Source: Mycobacterium sp. ITM-2016-00316 | GTDB taxonomy: Bacteria; Actinomycetota; Actinomycetes; Mycobacteriales; Mycobacteriaceae | DNA length: 64,000 nucleotides | Direction: 5' to 3' | Assembly: GCF_002968335.2 (NCBI RefSeq) | Contig: NZ_CP134398.1 | Coordinates: 806,001-870,000 of the forward strand | Part shown: piece by piece, positions 55,218-64,000 of the stretch | How the letters are laid out: each line of letters opens with the position of its first letter | How positions within the stretch are numbered: the first letter of the stretch is position 1 | The notes under the pieces: model-generated | Databases searched by the model: none | What the model was told of the DNA's origin: nothing | What the model saw: the letters and a program-made list of their open reading frames with translations, nothing else | Made by a program: the position numbers and the translations under genes

Positions 55218-56108
55218 ATGCTCACCGAACTCGCCGCGCTCCCCGGCGGCACCTACCGCATGGGATCGTCGCACTTCTACCCCGAGGAAGCGCCGGTGCA
55301 CGACGTCACCGTCGCACCGTTCGCGATCGAGCGGCACCCGGTGACCAACGCCCAGTTCGCCGAGTTCGTGGCGGCCACCGGCCATGTCACCGTCGCCGAG
55401 CAGCAACTCGATCCGGCGGCGTTTCCCGGTGTTCCCGCCGACGAGCTGGTACCGGGTTCGCTGGTCTTCCAGCCGACCGCCGGCCCGGTGGACCTACGGG
55501 ACTGGCGGCAGTGGTGGACCTGGGTGCCCGGGGCGTCCTGGAAACACCCGAAGGGTCCGGGGTCGACGTTCGAGGATCGGCCCGATCACCCGGTGGTGCA
55601 GGTTGCCTATCCCGACGCCGCCGCCTACGCGGCGTGGGCGGGCCGGCGATTGCCGACCGAGGAGCAGTGGGAGTACGCCGCCCGCGCGGGTGCGACGTCG
55701 GCCTACGCGTGGGGCGACGACGTCCGTCCCGGCGGCGCGCTGATGGCCAACACCTGGCAGGGCGCGTTCCCGTACCGTAACGGCGGCGCCCTCGGCTGGG
55801 CCGGCACCTCGCCGGTCGGTACCTTCCCCGCCAACGGATTCGGGTTGTTCGACATGATCGGCAACGTGTGGGAGTGGACTGCCACCCGCTATGCCCCGCG
55901 GCACCGCGCCCACCCCGAGGTGTCCGGGTGCTGCCCGGCCCCGGGCGGTGACCCGTCGGTCAATCAAGTGCTCAAGGGTGGCTCACACCTGTGCGCACCC
56001 GAGTACTGCCACCGCTACCGGCCGGCGGCCAGGTCCCCGCAATCGCAGGATAGTTCGACCACCCACATCGGCTTCCGGTGCGTCGCAGACACCCCTGCGC
56101 CGGCATAA
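55218..56108 (+). CDS. formylglycine-generating enzyme (SUMF1 family)
   Basis: A 296-residue FGE. The family start LPGGTYRMGSSHFYPEEAP, the central LPTEEQWEYAARAG and GNVWEWTATRYAP, and the C-terminal copper/active pair Cys259 and Cys264 in GSHLCAPEYCHRYRP are all present. It oxidises a Cys in sulfatases to formylglycine. ATG 55218 gives the full N-terminus. No sulfatase gene is in the window, so the target lies elsewhere. Rv0712 is the known mycobacterial FGE. Confidence 0.94.
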   Translation: MLTELAALPGGTYRMGSSHFYPEEAPVHDVTVAPFAIERHPVTNAQFAEFVAATGHVTVAEQQLDPAAFPGVPADELVPGSLVFQPTAGPVDLRDWRQWWTWVPGASWKHPKGPGSTFEDRPDHPVVQVAYPDAAAYAAWAGRRLPTEEQWEYAARAGATSAYAWGDDVRPGGALMANTWQGAFPYRNGGALGWAGTSPVGTFPANGFGLFDMIGNVWEWTATRYAPRHRAHPEVSGCCPAPGGDPSVNQVLKGGSHLCAPEYCHRYRPAARSPQSQDSSTTHIGFRCVADTPAPA

Positions 56109-56356
56109 TCGGCGAGACGCGCCACGTCATTCGCGCTCTGACCTTGGGTGGGTCGGGAGTCGTGTCGTTCCATACGGTGAGCACCCGCCGTCAAGGCCGA
56201 ATTCGGTTCGCGAGCAACGGAAATTTTGGGTAGCCACTCGGAATCGGTCCGGCGGCGGTGGTGGTCGCCGCGATAGCGAAGAAAGCCGAACAACTTCACG
56301 GCTGCGGTATTCGTCATCGTCGGATGATCGCGTCCTTCCCCACCTAAGGTTGGTGG

Positions 56357-57421
56357 GTGAGCACTGCATCCTGTGACGCCCCGGACGCTCGTCCGGATGG
56401 CTTATCGGGGCGCCCGCGGACCGTGGCGATACTGCTGCTCGCAGCACTTGGCTGGGTCGCCCTCTACACCCTGAACGAGTACATCTGGGATGCACTGGCC
56501 GGTTGGCTGGGGCTCGATGTCCACACTCGGGTCGTCGGCGCCGTGCATTTCTTCCTCTACGACACGGTGAAGATCTTCCTGCTGCTTACCGGCCTGATGT
56601 TCGCGGTCGGCGTGCTGCGCGCGAGCCTCGATCTGGACCGGGCCAGGGACTATCTGCGGGGGCGGGGACTGTTCGTGGGTCTGGTGCTTGCGGTCATCCT
56701 CGGTATCGTGACGCCGTTCTGCTCCTGTAGTTCGATTCCGTTGTTCATCGGTTTTGTCGCAGCGGGCATCCCGCTGTCGATCACGCTGACCTTCCTCATC
56801 GCGTCCCCGTTGATCAGTGAGATCGCCGCGATCATGATCGGTGACCAGTTCGGCTGGCACATCGCTGCCGCCTACGTGCTGGCGGGCAGTGTGCTGTCGC
56901 TCGTGATCGGCTGGATCTTCTCCCGCTTCGACCTCAGCCGATGGGTGGAGGACATGGTGTTCACCACGAAGGTGGCGGCGCTGCGAGCCGATGGGCACGT
57001 GCCCTCGCTGGCCGAGCGGGTCAGTGCCGCGGTCGACGAGACCAAGGACATCTTCCGCAGCGTGTGGCTGTGGGTCCTGCTCGGAGTCGGCATCGGAGCC
57101 GTCATCCACGGGTGGGTTCCGGCCGACTTCTTCGTGCGTTTTGCCGGTGAGGGCAACCCCTTCGCGGTCGTCGTCGCGACGCTGGCCGGTGTGCCGCTGT
57201 ATGTCAACGGCGCGGGCGTCGTGCCGATCGCAGAAGCGCTGTGGGCCAAGGGGATGTCACTGGGCACGGTGATGGCGTTCACGATGAGCACGATCGCCTT
57301 GTCGATCCCGCAGGCGGTCATGTTGCGGCGAGTGATGAAGCCGCCGCTGTTGGCGCTTTTCTTCGGCACAGTAGCCGTGGGGATCATGCTCATCGGATTC
57401 CTCTTCAACCTCGTTGGCTGA
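56357..57421 (+). CDS. ArsP/DUF318-type membrane permease
   Basis: A 354-residue permease with about eight membrane helices. The signature PFCSCSSIPLFIGFVAAGIP near residues 122-141 has the Cys pair that is typical of the family. Some ArsP proteins export organoarsenicals. It forms a pair with the thioredoxin-like gene 34 bp downstream, a common arrangement in bacteria. The GTG start at 56357 follows GGTTGGTG. No ArsR-type regulator is next to it. Confidence 0.87.
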   Translation: MSTASCDAPDARPDGLSGRPRTVAILLLAALGWVALYTLNEYIWDALAGWLGLDVHTRVVGAVHFFLYDTVKIFLLLTGLMFAVGVLRASLDLDRARDYLRGRGLFVGLVLAVILGIVTPFCSCSSIPLFIGFVAAGIPLSITLTFLIASPLISEIAAIMIGDQFGWHIAAAYVLAGSVLSLVIGWIFSRFDLSRWVEDMVFTTKVAALRADGHVPSLAERVSAAVDETKDIFRSVWLWVLLGVGIGAVIHGWVPADFFVRFAGEGNPFAVVVATLAGVPLYVNGAGVVPIAEALWAKGMSLGTVMAFTMSTIALSIPQAVMLRRVMKPPLLALFFGTVAVGIMLIGFLFNLVG

Positions 57422-57455
57422 AGCCCCAACCATTTCCACCGAACGGAGCTACGTC

Positions 57456-57692
57456 ATGATCGTCAAGATCCTCGGGCCGGGGTGCCGCAACTGCCACGCC
57501 CTCGAAGAACGCACTCGGGAGGCGCTCACCCAACTGGGTCTCGCCGCCGATATCGAGGCCGTCACCGACTACGCCGAGATCGCCGGCTATGGCGTGATGA
57601 AAACCCCCGGCCTTGTGGTCGACGAGGAAGTCCTCGTGGCGGGAAAGGTGCCCAGCGCCAAGGATATCGCTCGACTGATCGCCGCACGCTGA
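57456..57692 (+). CDS. small thioredoxin-like protein (redox-active disulfide protein 2)
   Basis: A 78-residue protein of the TM0996/MTH895 type. The CxxC motif is in GPGCRNCHALEE (Cys10/Cys13), and the cis-Pro is in KTPGLVVDEE. GGAG lies 9 bp before ATG 57456. It sits 34 bp after the permease gene and probably supplies or removes thiols for its substrate. Confidence 0.88.
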   Translation: MIVKILGPGCRNCHALEERTREALTQLGLAADIEAVTDYAEIAGYGVMKTPGLVVDEEVLVAGKVPSAKDIARLIAAR

Positions 57693-57807
57693 CGGCTTGG
57701 CCGCGTGAAATTCCTGTAGAGACCGACGTGGCCCGCTCGAACTGGAGGCAACGGCGTTCGCGTTGACCACCGCATCCGTGTCGTGGTGACGCCAGGCACA
57801 GAATTAC

Positions 57808-57828
57808 ACTCTCAGCTCAGGTGAGAGT
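57808..57828. promoter_or_regulatory. putative MerR-type operator before the SulP gene
   Basis: ACTCTCA (57808-57814) and TGAGAGT (57822-57828) form a perfect 7-bp inverted repeat with 7 bases between (GCTCAGG). Such dyads are typical of MerR family sites. It lies 132 bp before SulP, whose operon partner is a MerR regulator. Autoregulation is inferred. Confidence 0.6.
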
Positions 57829-57960
57829 AGGGTCATGTCCGGCTGAAGCCGGCGTGACTCGCACCGTATCGGTTGCAGAGTCCACGGCTCTCGCATCGAC
57901 GCGACGGCCGCCCCTGATGATCGCCTGGTACCGCGGTGCCGAGACTTCGAACGGAAAACT

Positions 57961-59505
57961 GTGTCTTCTCAACCGACTTCGTCTTCGTCAATCGTGCGGG
58001 AGGTCGATGGTGACCCCAGCACGTCGGTGATGGCAGCGCTGCGGTCTCCCAAACGCCTCAAGACCGAAGTGCTGGCCGGCCTCGTGGTGGCGCTCGCGCT
58101 GATCCCCGAGGCCATTTCCTTCTCGATCATCGCCGGCGTCGACCCCCGGGTCGGGTTGTTCGCCTCGTTCACGATGGCCGTCACGATCGCGATCGTCGGT
58201 GGCCGCCCGGCCATGATCTCGGCGGCAACCGGCGCGATCGCCCTGGTCATTGCGCCGCTGGCCCGCCAGTACGGGCTGGACTACTTCGTGGCGGCAGTGC
58301 TACTCGCGGGCGTCCTGCAGATCCTGCTCAGCGTGCTGGGTGTGGCTCGGTTGATGCGGTTCATCCCGCGCAGCGTGATGGTGGGCTTCGTCAACGCGCT
58401 GGCGATCCTGATCTTCACCTCGCAGCTGCCGCACCTGCTGGGCGTACCGGCGCTGGTCTACCCGTTCGTGGCCATCGGCCTGCTGATCATGGTGTTCCTG
58501 CCGAAGCTGACCACCATCATTCCCGCGCCCCTGGTCGCCATCGTGCTGCTGACCGCGGCCGCCATCGTGTTCCACATCCAGATCCCCAACGTCGGTGACG
58601 AGGGTGAGCTGCCCTCGAGTCTGCCGTCCCTGTTCTTTCCCGACGTGCCGTTCACGTGGGAGACCCTGTCGATCATCGCGCCCTACGCATTGGCCATGGC
58701 GTTGGTCGGTCTGCTCGAATCGCTGATGACGGCGAAGCTGGTCGACGACATCACCGACACCCACAGCAACAAGACCCGTGAGGGCTGGGGCCAGGGTGTC
58801 GCCAACATCGTCACCGGATTCTTCGGCGGGATGGGCGGCTGCGCGATGATCGGCCAGACCATGATCAACGTCAAGGTTTCCGGTGCCCGCACCAGGATCT
58901 CGACATTCTTGGCCGGGTTGTTCCTGCTGGGTCTGGTGGTGGGGCTGGGCGATATCGTCGCGCTCATCCCGATGGCGGCTCTGGTGGCGGTGATGATCAT
59001 GGTCTCGGTCGGCACGATGGACTGGCACAGCATCTCGCCGAAGACGTTGCGGCGCATGCCGCGTAGCGAGACGCTGGTCATGCTGGCCACCGTTGTGGTC
59101 ACCGTGGCCACGCACAACCTGGCCTACGGTGTCATCGTCGGTTCGTTGACTGCGATGGTGCTCTTCGCCCGCCGAGTGGCCCACCTGGTCACCGTCGAGA
59201 AGATCGACGAGACCGATGACGACCATGACGGCACCAGCGACACGGTCGTGTACCGCGTGACCGGTGAGCTGTTCTTCGCCTCCAGCAATGACCTGGTGTA
59301 CCTGTTCAATTACACCGAGGATCCGGTGAACATCGTGATCGACATATCCGCCTCGCACATCTGGGACGCCTCGACGGTGGCCGCGCTCGACGCGGTGACG
59401 ACCAAGTATCACGCCAGAGGCAAGAACGTTGAAATTGTCGGCCTGAACACCGATTCCGCCGACCGCCACGACAGGCTGTCCGGATCCCTGGGTGCGGGAC
59501 ATTGA
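57961..59505 (+). CDS. SulP-family anion transporter with STAS domain
   Basis: A 514-residue transporter. About ten to twelve membrane helices occupy residues 35-405, with EAISFSIIAGVDPRVGLFAS and GGMGGCAMIGQTMINVKVSGARTRIS split over residues 50-70 and 280-305. The C-terminal STAS domain (about 425-505) includes NIVIDISASHIWDASTVAALDAV. Related BicA-like proteins carry bicarbonate; others carry sulfate. The anion cannot be told here. The start is GTG 57961. Its stop overlaps the MerR gene. Confidence 0.88.
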   Translation: MSSQPTSSSSIVREVDGDPSTSVMAALRSPKRLKTEVLAGLVVALALIPEAISFSIIAGVDPRVGLFASFTMAVTIAIVGGRPAMISAATGAIALVIAPLARQYGLDYFVAAVLLAGVLQILLSVLGVARLMRFIPRSVMVGFVNALAILIFTSQLPHLLGVPALVYPFVAIGLLIMVFLPKLTTIIPAPLVAIVLLTAAAIVFHIQIPNVGDEGELPSSLPSLFFPDVPFTWETLSIIAPYALAMALVGLLESLMTAKLVDDITDTHSNKTREGWGQGVANIVTGFFGGMGGCAMIGQTMINVKVSGARTRISTFLAGLFLLGLVVGLGDIVALIPMAALVAVMIMVSVGTMDWHSISPKTLRRMPRSETLVMLATVVVTVATHNLAYGVIVGSLTAMVLFARRVAHLVTVEKIDETDDDHDGTSDTVVYRVTGELFFASSNDLVYLFNYTEDPVNIVIDISASHIWDASTVAALDAVTTKYHARGKNVEIVGLNTDSADRHDRLSGSLGAGH

Positions 59506-59915
59506 GCGACGACGCGCACATGCAGATCGGGCAGGTCGCTGCCCGCACCGAATTGTCCATCGCCACCGTGCGCCACTACGACGAGGTCGGACTGGTCACT
59601 CCGTCCGCACGCTCGACCGGGGGGTTTCGGCTCTACACCGAGGCCGATGTCGAGCGGCTGTTGGTGATCCGGCGGATGAAGCCGCTGGGGTTCACGCTCG
59701 CGGAGATGAAAGACCTGCTGGACTCGCTCGACACGCTCAACGGTGGCGGGGCATCCAGAAAGCAGCGCACCGCCGCGGCAGCGCACCTGCAGGAGTGCCA
59801 CGCCAAGGCACAGGAAAGTGCAGAGAAGCTGCGCAAGCACCTCACCTATGCCGAGGAACTGACCGGGCTGCTCGGCCGGCTCCTCGACGGCACCGACGCG
59901 GGCGAGTCGACCTGA
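59502..59915 (+). CDS. MerR-family transcriptional regulator
   Basis: A 137-residue protein. The winged HTH starts at IGQVAARTELSIATVRHYDEVGL (about residues 9-31), then GGFRLYTEADVERL. A coiled coil follows (about 90-125). No conserved metal-binding cysteines are seen; the single Cys lies in LQECHAK. TTG 59502 overlaps the SulP stop by 4 bp; ATG 59520 is an alternative. It should control the SulP operon through the dyad at 57808. Confidence 0.88.
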   Translation: MSDDAHMQIGQVAARTELSIATVRHYDEVGLVTPSARSTGGFRLYTEADVERLLVIRRMKPLGFTLAEMKDLLDSLDTLNGGGASRKQRTAAAAHLQECHAKAQESAEKLRKHLTYAEELTGLLGRLLDGTDAGEST

Positions 59916-60231
59916 TTCCCCGCTCCGTAGCCCGAGCCCTCGCCATCGTTACCGGTACGCCCAGAGATCGACGCAATGGCTGCTGCTGCGCCCGAAAAGC
60001 CGCCAATACGTCGATTTCCACGCTCATGAATTGAGTAGCTCACCTAAATGAGGCAGCTAGCGATCGGTACTATGCCAAGCTAACAAAATATCCGCTCCAG
60101 ACCCGACAAACCCGGCTGTGCGCTGCACAAATGCGCGTAAGTGACTGTGCCCAAATCGTCGCCGGGTTGAGTGTGATTCAACGCACGGTATGCGCTACAT
60201 TGTGACGGCAGTCATACGAAAGGGCGCGATC
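59916..60231. other. 316-bp intergenic region
   Basis: No supported gene. It includes a less GC-rich stretch (60030-60110) and the imperfect dyad CTCA-CCTAAA-TGAG at about 60040-60053. This resembles half of the MerR-type site upstream. AAAGGG before ATG 60232 is the ribosome site of the small membrane gene. The other frames are composition-driven. Confidence 0.5.
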
Positions 60232-60381
60232 ATGAGCGGTGTACTTCTGGGCATAGTGATGGTCTTGCTGGGCGCCGGCTCTATCGCCGCCGTCGTGGCC
60301 GCCGCGATCCTCGGATACGGCACGATCGCCCTGGCGATCGGCATCATCTCCAGCGCGGCGTTCGCCGCCAAGACGGTCTAG
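60232..60381 (+). CDS. small hydrophobic membrane protein
   Basis: A 49-residue protein, almost all hydrophobic: two helices from GVLLGIVMVLLGAGSIAAVV (about 3-22) and ILGYGTIALAIGIISSAAFA (about 26-45). ATG 60232 has AAAGGG 8 bp upstream, which supports translation. Its 3' end overlaps recD by 4 bp on the other strand. The function is unknown; I would not assign a toxin role. Confidence 0.6.
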   Translation: MSGVLLGIVMVLLGAGSIAAVVAAAILGYGTIALAIGIISSAAFAAKTV

Positions 60382-61982
60382 ACCTTCAGCCGCCGCCCGA
60401 GTCCGGTAGCGCGCACCGCCTGCCGGTCGATCGCCGCGCGCACCTCGGCTTCCGATCCCACCACGCGCACCCGGCTCTGCGCCCGCGTCACCGCGGTGTA
60501 GAACAGCTCCCTGGTCAGCAGCTGGGAGTCTTCCGGCGGCAACAGCACCGTCACCTCCGCGGACTGGCTGCCTTGGGATTTGTGGATCGTCATCGCGTGC
60601 ATGGTGTCCACCTCCGCCAGCCGGCCCGGGGCGAATGTCAGTGTTCCGACCGCCACCCGCAACCCGTCCGGTGTCGCCACCGTCACCCCGGTGTCCCCGT
60701 TGTACAGTTTGAGCCCATAGTCGTTGGCGGTCACCAGGATCGGGCGCCCGGCATACCACGTCGACCACAGCGGCTCGCCGGTCGCCTCGGTCAGCCACCG
60801 CTCCACCTGACGGTTCCAGTGCGCCACCTCACGCCGGTGCGCACACAGCAGCCGGTGTTCCTCCAGCGTCCGCAGCGCCGTGGCGGTGTCACCCAGCACG
60901 CACGCCTCCCGCAACCGAAGTGCCTGCGGCAGCAGCACATCGCGTAGCGACTGCGCCGAGGGCAGCCACTCGATATGCGCGCCGCCGGCCCGCAGTACTT
61001 GCAGCGCGGTATCGGCGTCGCCATCGCGCACCGCGGCGGCCAGGTCGCCGATATCGGCTCCGAACCGGTGCGAGGTCGTCAGCGAGGCCACCCGTCCGGC
61101 ACCCAGTCCCTGCACCAGATCCGCAAGTACCGCACCGGCTTCCACCGACGCCAACTGATCCGGATCGCCCACCAGCAGCAGCCGGGTATCGGGGCGCACC
61201 GCCTCCAACAACCGGGCCATCATGGTCAGCGACACCATCGAGGTCTCGTCGACGACGATCACGTCGTGGGGCAACCGGTTGCCGCGGTGATGCCGGAACC
61301 GCGACGAGGTGTCCGGCCGCGACCCGAGCAGCCGGTGCAGCGTGGTGGCCTGCAGGCCGGTCAGCCGTGACCGGTCCGCCGCATCGAGTGCGTCGACGGC
61401 GGACTGGACCGCCTCCTGCAACCGGGCCGCCGCCTTGCCGGTGGGCGCGGCCAGCGCGATCCGCGGGGACGGCCGGCCCTCCAGGGCCGCCTGCTCGGCC
61501 AGCAGGGCCAGCAGCCGCGCCACCGTCGTCGTCTTCCCGGTGCCGGGCCCGCCGGTCAGCACGGTGAGCCCTTGGGACAGCGCCATATTGGCCGCGGCCC
61601 GCTGCTCGGCGTAGTCGTCGTCGAACAGCCGCAGCACATCCGGAGCCCTCCCGGGCGGGACGGTGCCGACCAGGTTCAGCACGTCGGCGCACACCTGTTG
61701 CTCCTCCAGCCAGTACCGGTCCAGGTAGAGCAGATCGCCGAACAGCCGCAGCACCGGCGGTGTCTGGGCGAGCGGGCTCGCCGCCACCGCCGCCAGCCAC
61801 TCGTCGGCCTGCATGTCCACCTCCGGTGCGGCCGCCCGCAGATCCACGCAGACCGACCCACCGCGCAGTGCCCGCACCACCAGGCGCACGGCCAGCGCCA
61901 CGTCCTGCGAGGTCTCCTCGGCCAGCGCCGTCAGCCGTTGTGCCACCTGGATATCGGCGGGCTCGAAGTCGAGGTCAGGCAT
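60378..61982 (-). CDS. recD: exodeoxyribonuclease V alpha subunit RecD
   Basis: A 534-residue SF1B helicase subunit of RecBCD. Walker A is GGPGTGKTTT (about residues 143-152). DETSMVS is motif II. MTIHKSQGSQ and LFYTAVTRAQSRVRVVG are the late helicase motifs. It overlaps the recB stop by 8 bp. M. tuberculosis RecD is 575 residues, so this start lies about 40 residues inside the longer annotation. No better start is visible because the upstream bases belong to recB. Confidence 0.93.
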   Translation of the reverse strand: MPDLDFEPADIQVAQRLTALAEETSQDVALAVRLVVRALRGGSVCVDLRAAAPEVDMQADEWLAAVAASPLAQTPPVLRLFGDLLYLDRYWLEEQQVCADVLNLVGTVPPGRAPDVLRLFDDDYAEQRAAANMALSQGLTVLTGGPGTGKTTTVARLLALLAEQAALEGRPSPRIALAAPTGKAAARLQEAVQSAVDALDAADRSRLTGLQATTLHRLLGSRPDTSSRFRHHRGNRLPHDVIVVDETSMVSLTMMARLLEAVRPDTRLLLVGDPDQLASVEAGAVLADLVQGLGAGRVASLTTSHRFGADIGDLAAAVRDGDADTALQVLRAGGAHIEWLPSAQSLRDVLLPQALRLREACVLGDTATALRTLEEHRLLCAHRREVAHWNRQVERWLTEATGEPLWSTWYAGRPILVTANDYGLKLYNGDTGVTVATPDGLRVAVGTLTFAPGRLAEVDTMHAMTIHKSQGSQSAEVTVLLPPEDSQLLTRELFYTAVTRAQSRVRVVGSEAEVRAAIDRQAVRATGLGRRLKV

Positions 61983-64000
61983 CGAGCAGTCCTGACAGTG
62001 CGATGGTCAGCGCGGCCGGCGGGTCCCAGCTGAACACGCCGGCGGGGTGGCCGTCCTGCACCGGGGTCAGCGCGCCGCACATGCCGCGCACGAACAGATA
62101 CATCACCCCGCCGAGATGGCGCTGCGGGTCATAGCCGGGCAGCCGCCACGACAGATAGCGGTGCAGCACCACGTTGTACAGCAGCGCCTGCAGCGGATAG
62201 TCCGAGTGCAGCATGGCCTCGACCATGCGTTCGCGGCCGTAGTCGGCCGCGGTCAGCGGCGCATCGGCGATGCCCAGCCAGTTGGTCTTGTAGTCCACGA
62301 TCACATATTTCGCGCCGAGCCCATCACCGATACGCAGCACCGCGTCCACCGAACCGGACAGATAACCCCGTAGCGGCTGCCGGCCCAGCGCGCCCGCCGA
62401 CAACCGGCTCGCGTAGGAGGCCAACGGGTCGTCGGCGCTCAGATGCTCGGCCAGCAGCGCGCCCACATCCGAGAGCCGGGCGAACGTTCCGGCCGCGGTA
62501 TCGCCGCCGGCCAGCGGAAATTCGAAATCCAACTCCCGCAGCCGGTCTGACAACCCGATCTGGCGCAGGGTGACCCCGGGCGCGAGCGGGCCCAGATCGG
62601 TGTCGTGCATCGGGACCAGCGCGGCGGCCAGCTCCTCGGCGCTCACCGTCACCGGCCAGCGCGCGGCATGGCTGCGCACGTGCTCGGCCAGCTCGGCGGT
62701 CAGATCGTCGGCGAGCGGATCGGCGGTCTCCAGCACCGCGTGTACCAGCGACCCGAACGCCGCACCGGACGGCAGACTCGCCATCGGCGAGGGCACATCC
62801 GCACCGGAAGCCGGTGCCACCAAGGGGATGTCGGCCACCTCGTCGTCGAGTTCGGCCACCTCCGGCTCGCTGGACACCGGGGACTCCTCGGCCGCCCGCA
62901 GCAGACCGGAGTAGGAGGTGCGCCGCCACGACGTGTCGATGGCGCGGTGGAAATGCCGCACCGCCAGCGCGGTGGGCGTGGGTGGCGCCGGCGCCGGGGT
63001 GACCGGCTCGATCACCGATTCCTCCAGCACCGGGCCGCCGGCCTGCTCCCACGCGCGCAACCGGGCCAGCGCGTCCAGGTCGGAGATCTTGGCGGGGCTG
63101 CACACCGCGGGCACCTCGGCCTCGCCGGGCGCGCGGCCCCGCATCAGCCGCGACAGCCCGCCGTTGGGCTCGTCCCAGGACGGCGCCCACCAGGCCACCA
63201 CCTGCGAGCAGGCGCGCGTCATCGCCACATAGGTGAGCCGACTGTCATTGGCCGCGGCCTCGGCCTTGCCGGTCCGCAGCACCACCGGATCGGGATCTCC
63301 GACATACAGGCAGCGGGCTCCGTCCTCGTGATACAGCACCGGGTTCGGGTCCGGCGAATACCGGTTGAACGCGAACGGCAGGTACACGATCGGGTACTGC
63401 AGCCCCTTGGACACCCAGACCGTCATGATCTGCACCGCGGCGGCGTCGCTGTCGAGGCGCCGGTTACGTTCGGCCGATCCGGTCTCCTCGGTCGTCTGGG
63501 TGCGCAGCCAGTCCCGCAGCGCGGGCAGCCCGAAACCTGAACGGTGCGCGGTGTTCTGCAGCAGCTGGGTGACATGCGCCAGGTCCGTCATCAGCCGCTC
63601 GCCGCCCTGCCAGGACAGCACCTGCTTGCCCATGCCGGCCAGCTGCGCGGCCTCCAGCACGGCGGCCACCCCGCGTTCCCGGGCGTGCCCGGCCCAGCTG
63701 CGCAGCTCCTCGGCGATCCGGTCGGTCAGCGAGTCACCGCCGGCGGCAAGGCTTTCCGCGGTCTCTCGGAAGAACACCGTCGATGCCGCCGCCCGGACCA
63801 GGCCGGGGCGGTGCGGCTGCTCGAATGCCTCCAACAGACACAGCCAGTCCTGCGCGGCCGCCGACGCGAACACATTGGAGTCCCCGGTGTACACCGCGGG
63901 GATACCGGCCTCGGCGAGTGCGCTGTCGCAGGCCCGGGCATCCTTGTGGGTTTCCACTATGACGGCGATATCGCGGGCCTCCAGCGGCCGCCCGGCGAAC
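61975..64000 (-). CDS. recB: exodeoxyribonuclease V beta subunit RecB, 3' part
   Basis: About 675 C-terminal residues of RecB; the 5' part lies beyond the window. Visible parts are the late helicase motifs (VSKGLQYPIVYLPF, LTYVAMTRA) and a linker. The C-terminal nuclease domain has GSVDAVLRIGD and the catalytic VIVDYKTNW. The frame stays open from the stop at 61975 to base 63999. RecBCD resects double-strand breaks; in mycobacteria it serves single-strand annealing. Confidence 0.93.
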   Translation of the reverse strand, partial: FAGRPLEARDIAVIVETHKDARACDSALAEAGIPAVYTGDSNVFASAAAQDWLCLLEAFEQPHRPGLVRAAASTVFFRETAESLAAGGDSLTDRIAEELRSWAGHARERGVAAVLEAAQLAGMGKQVLSWQGGERLMTDLAHVTQLLQNTAHRSGFGLPALRDWLRTQTTEETGSAERNRRLDSDAAAVQIMTVWVSKGLQYPIVYLPFAFNRYSPDPNPVLYHEDGARCLYVGDPDPVVLRTGKAEAAANDSRLTYVAMTRACSQVVAWWAPSWDEPNGGLSRLMRGRAPGEAEVPAVCSPAKISDLDALARLRAWEQAGGPVLEESVIEPVTPAPAPPTPTALAVRHFHRAIDTSWRRTSYSGLLRAAEESPVSSEPEVAELDDEVADIPLVAPASGADVPSPMASLPSGAAFGSLVHAVLETADPLADDLTAELAEHVRSHAARWPVTVSAEELAAALVPMHDTDLGPLAPGVTLRQIGLSDRLRELDFEFPLAGGDTAAGTFARLSDVGALLAEHLSADDPLASYASRLSAGALGRQPLRGYLSGSVDAVLRIGDGLGAKYVIVDYKTNWLGIADAPLTAADYGRERMVEAMLHSDYPLQALLYNVVLHRYLSWRLPGYDPQRHLGGVMYLFVRGMCGALTPVQDGHPAGVFSWDPPAALTIALSGLLDA

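Noticed and set aside
1-64000. CRISPR arrays, IS elements, rRNA genes
   Set aside because: No regularly spaced repeats, transposase or integrase motifs, or rRNA sequence were seen when reading the window.

Overview
The window is about 64 kb of dense, high-GC actinobacterial DNA. Mce operon, MenJ, MgtA, a cutinase and many exported Ala/Pro-rich proteins point to a mycobacterium. The order bpoC-like, menD, DUF3592, mgtA, menG, menJ, grcC1, htpX, gpsA follows the M. tuberculosis Rv0554-Rv0564c block. The many extra genes between them suggest a free-living, rapidly growing, Mycolicibacterium-like species. All identifications are from reading the sequence; no database search was run.

Region 1 (1-16.7 kb) is the menaquinone/isoprenoid block: menD, menG, menJ and the polyprenyl diphosphate synthase grcC1. 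The mannosyltransferase mgtA, the membrane protease htpX and gpsA belong to the same block. Accessory genes are inserted: a DsbA-like lipoprotein, an MFS exporter and an SDR whose 3' ends run into each other, a CobW-type GTPase, PpnP, and an MpaB-type oxygenase divergent from a tandem-TetR regulator of the Mce3R type.

Region 2 (16.7-27.4 kb) is a complete mce operon: two YrbE permeases, six Mce proteins, one Mce-associated membrane protein and one MPT64-like secreted protein. Its leader carries a palindrome that resembles a sequence in front of the tandem-TetR gene. The operon ends at an 82-bp hairpin.

Region 3 (27.4-30 kb) has yajQ, then tRNA-Tyr followed by a 1.7-kb island. The island is bounded by an 85-bp perfect duplication of the tRNA 3' part plus its terminator. 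It carries only an HTH gene and a long PIN-domain gene, which look like a toxin-antitoxin pair, and no integrase.

Region 4 (30-48.5 kb) is mainly envelope and signalling. It holds a frameshifted exported repeat protein, two exported proteins (one a cutinase), and two Hanks-type kinases, one with a solute-binding-protein sensor domain. It also holds two small exported PASTA-like proteins on either side of an acyltransferase/SGNH protein, TspO with a GGDEF protein, and a flippase-like protein with an internal kinase-like segment.

Region 5 (48.5-64 kb) holds a NYN/OST-HTH protein, a fatty-acid desaturase and a GAF-ANTAR regulator. Next come a GT4 / six-hairpin / GH130 sugar operon and a formylglycine-generating enzyme. 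A permease-thioredoxin pair and a SulP transporter with a MerR regulator follow. The window ends in recD and the 3' part of recB.
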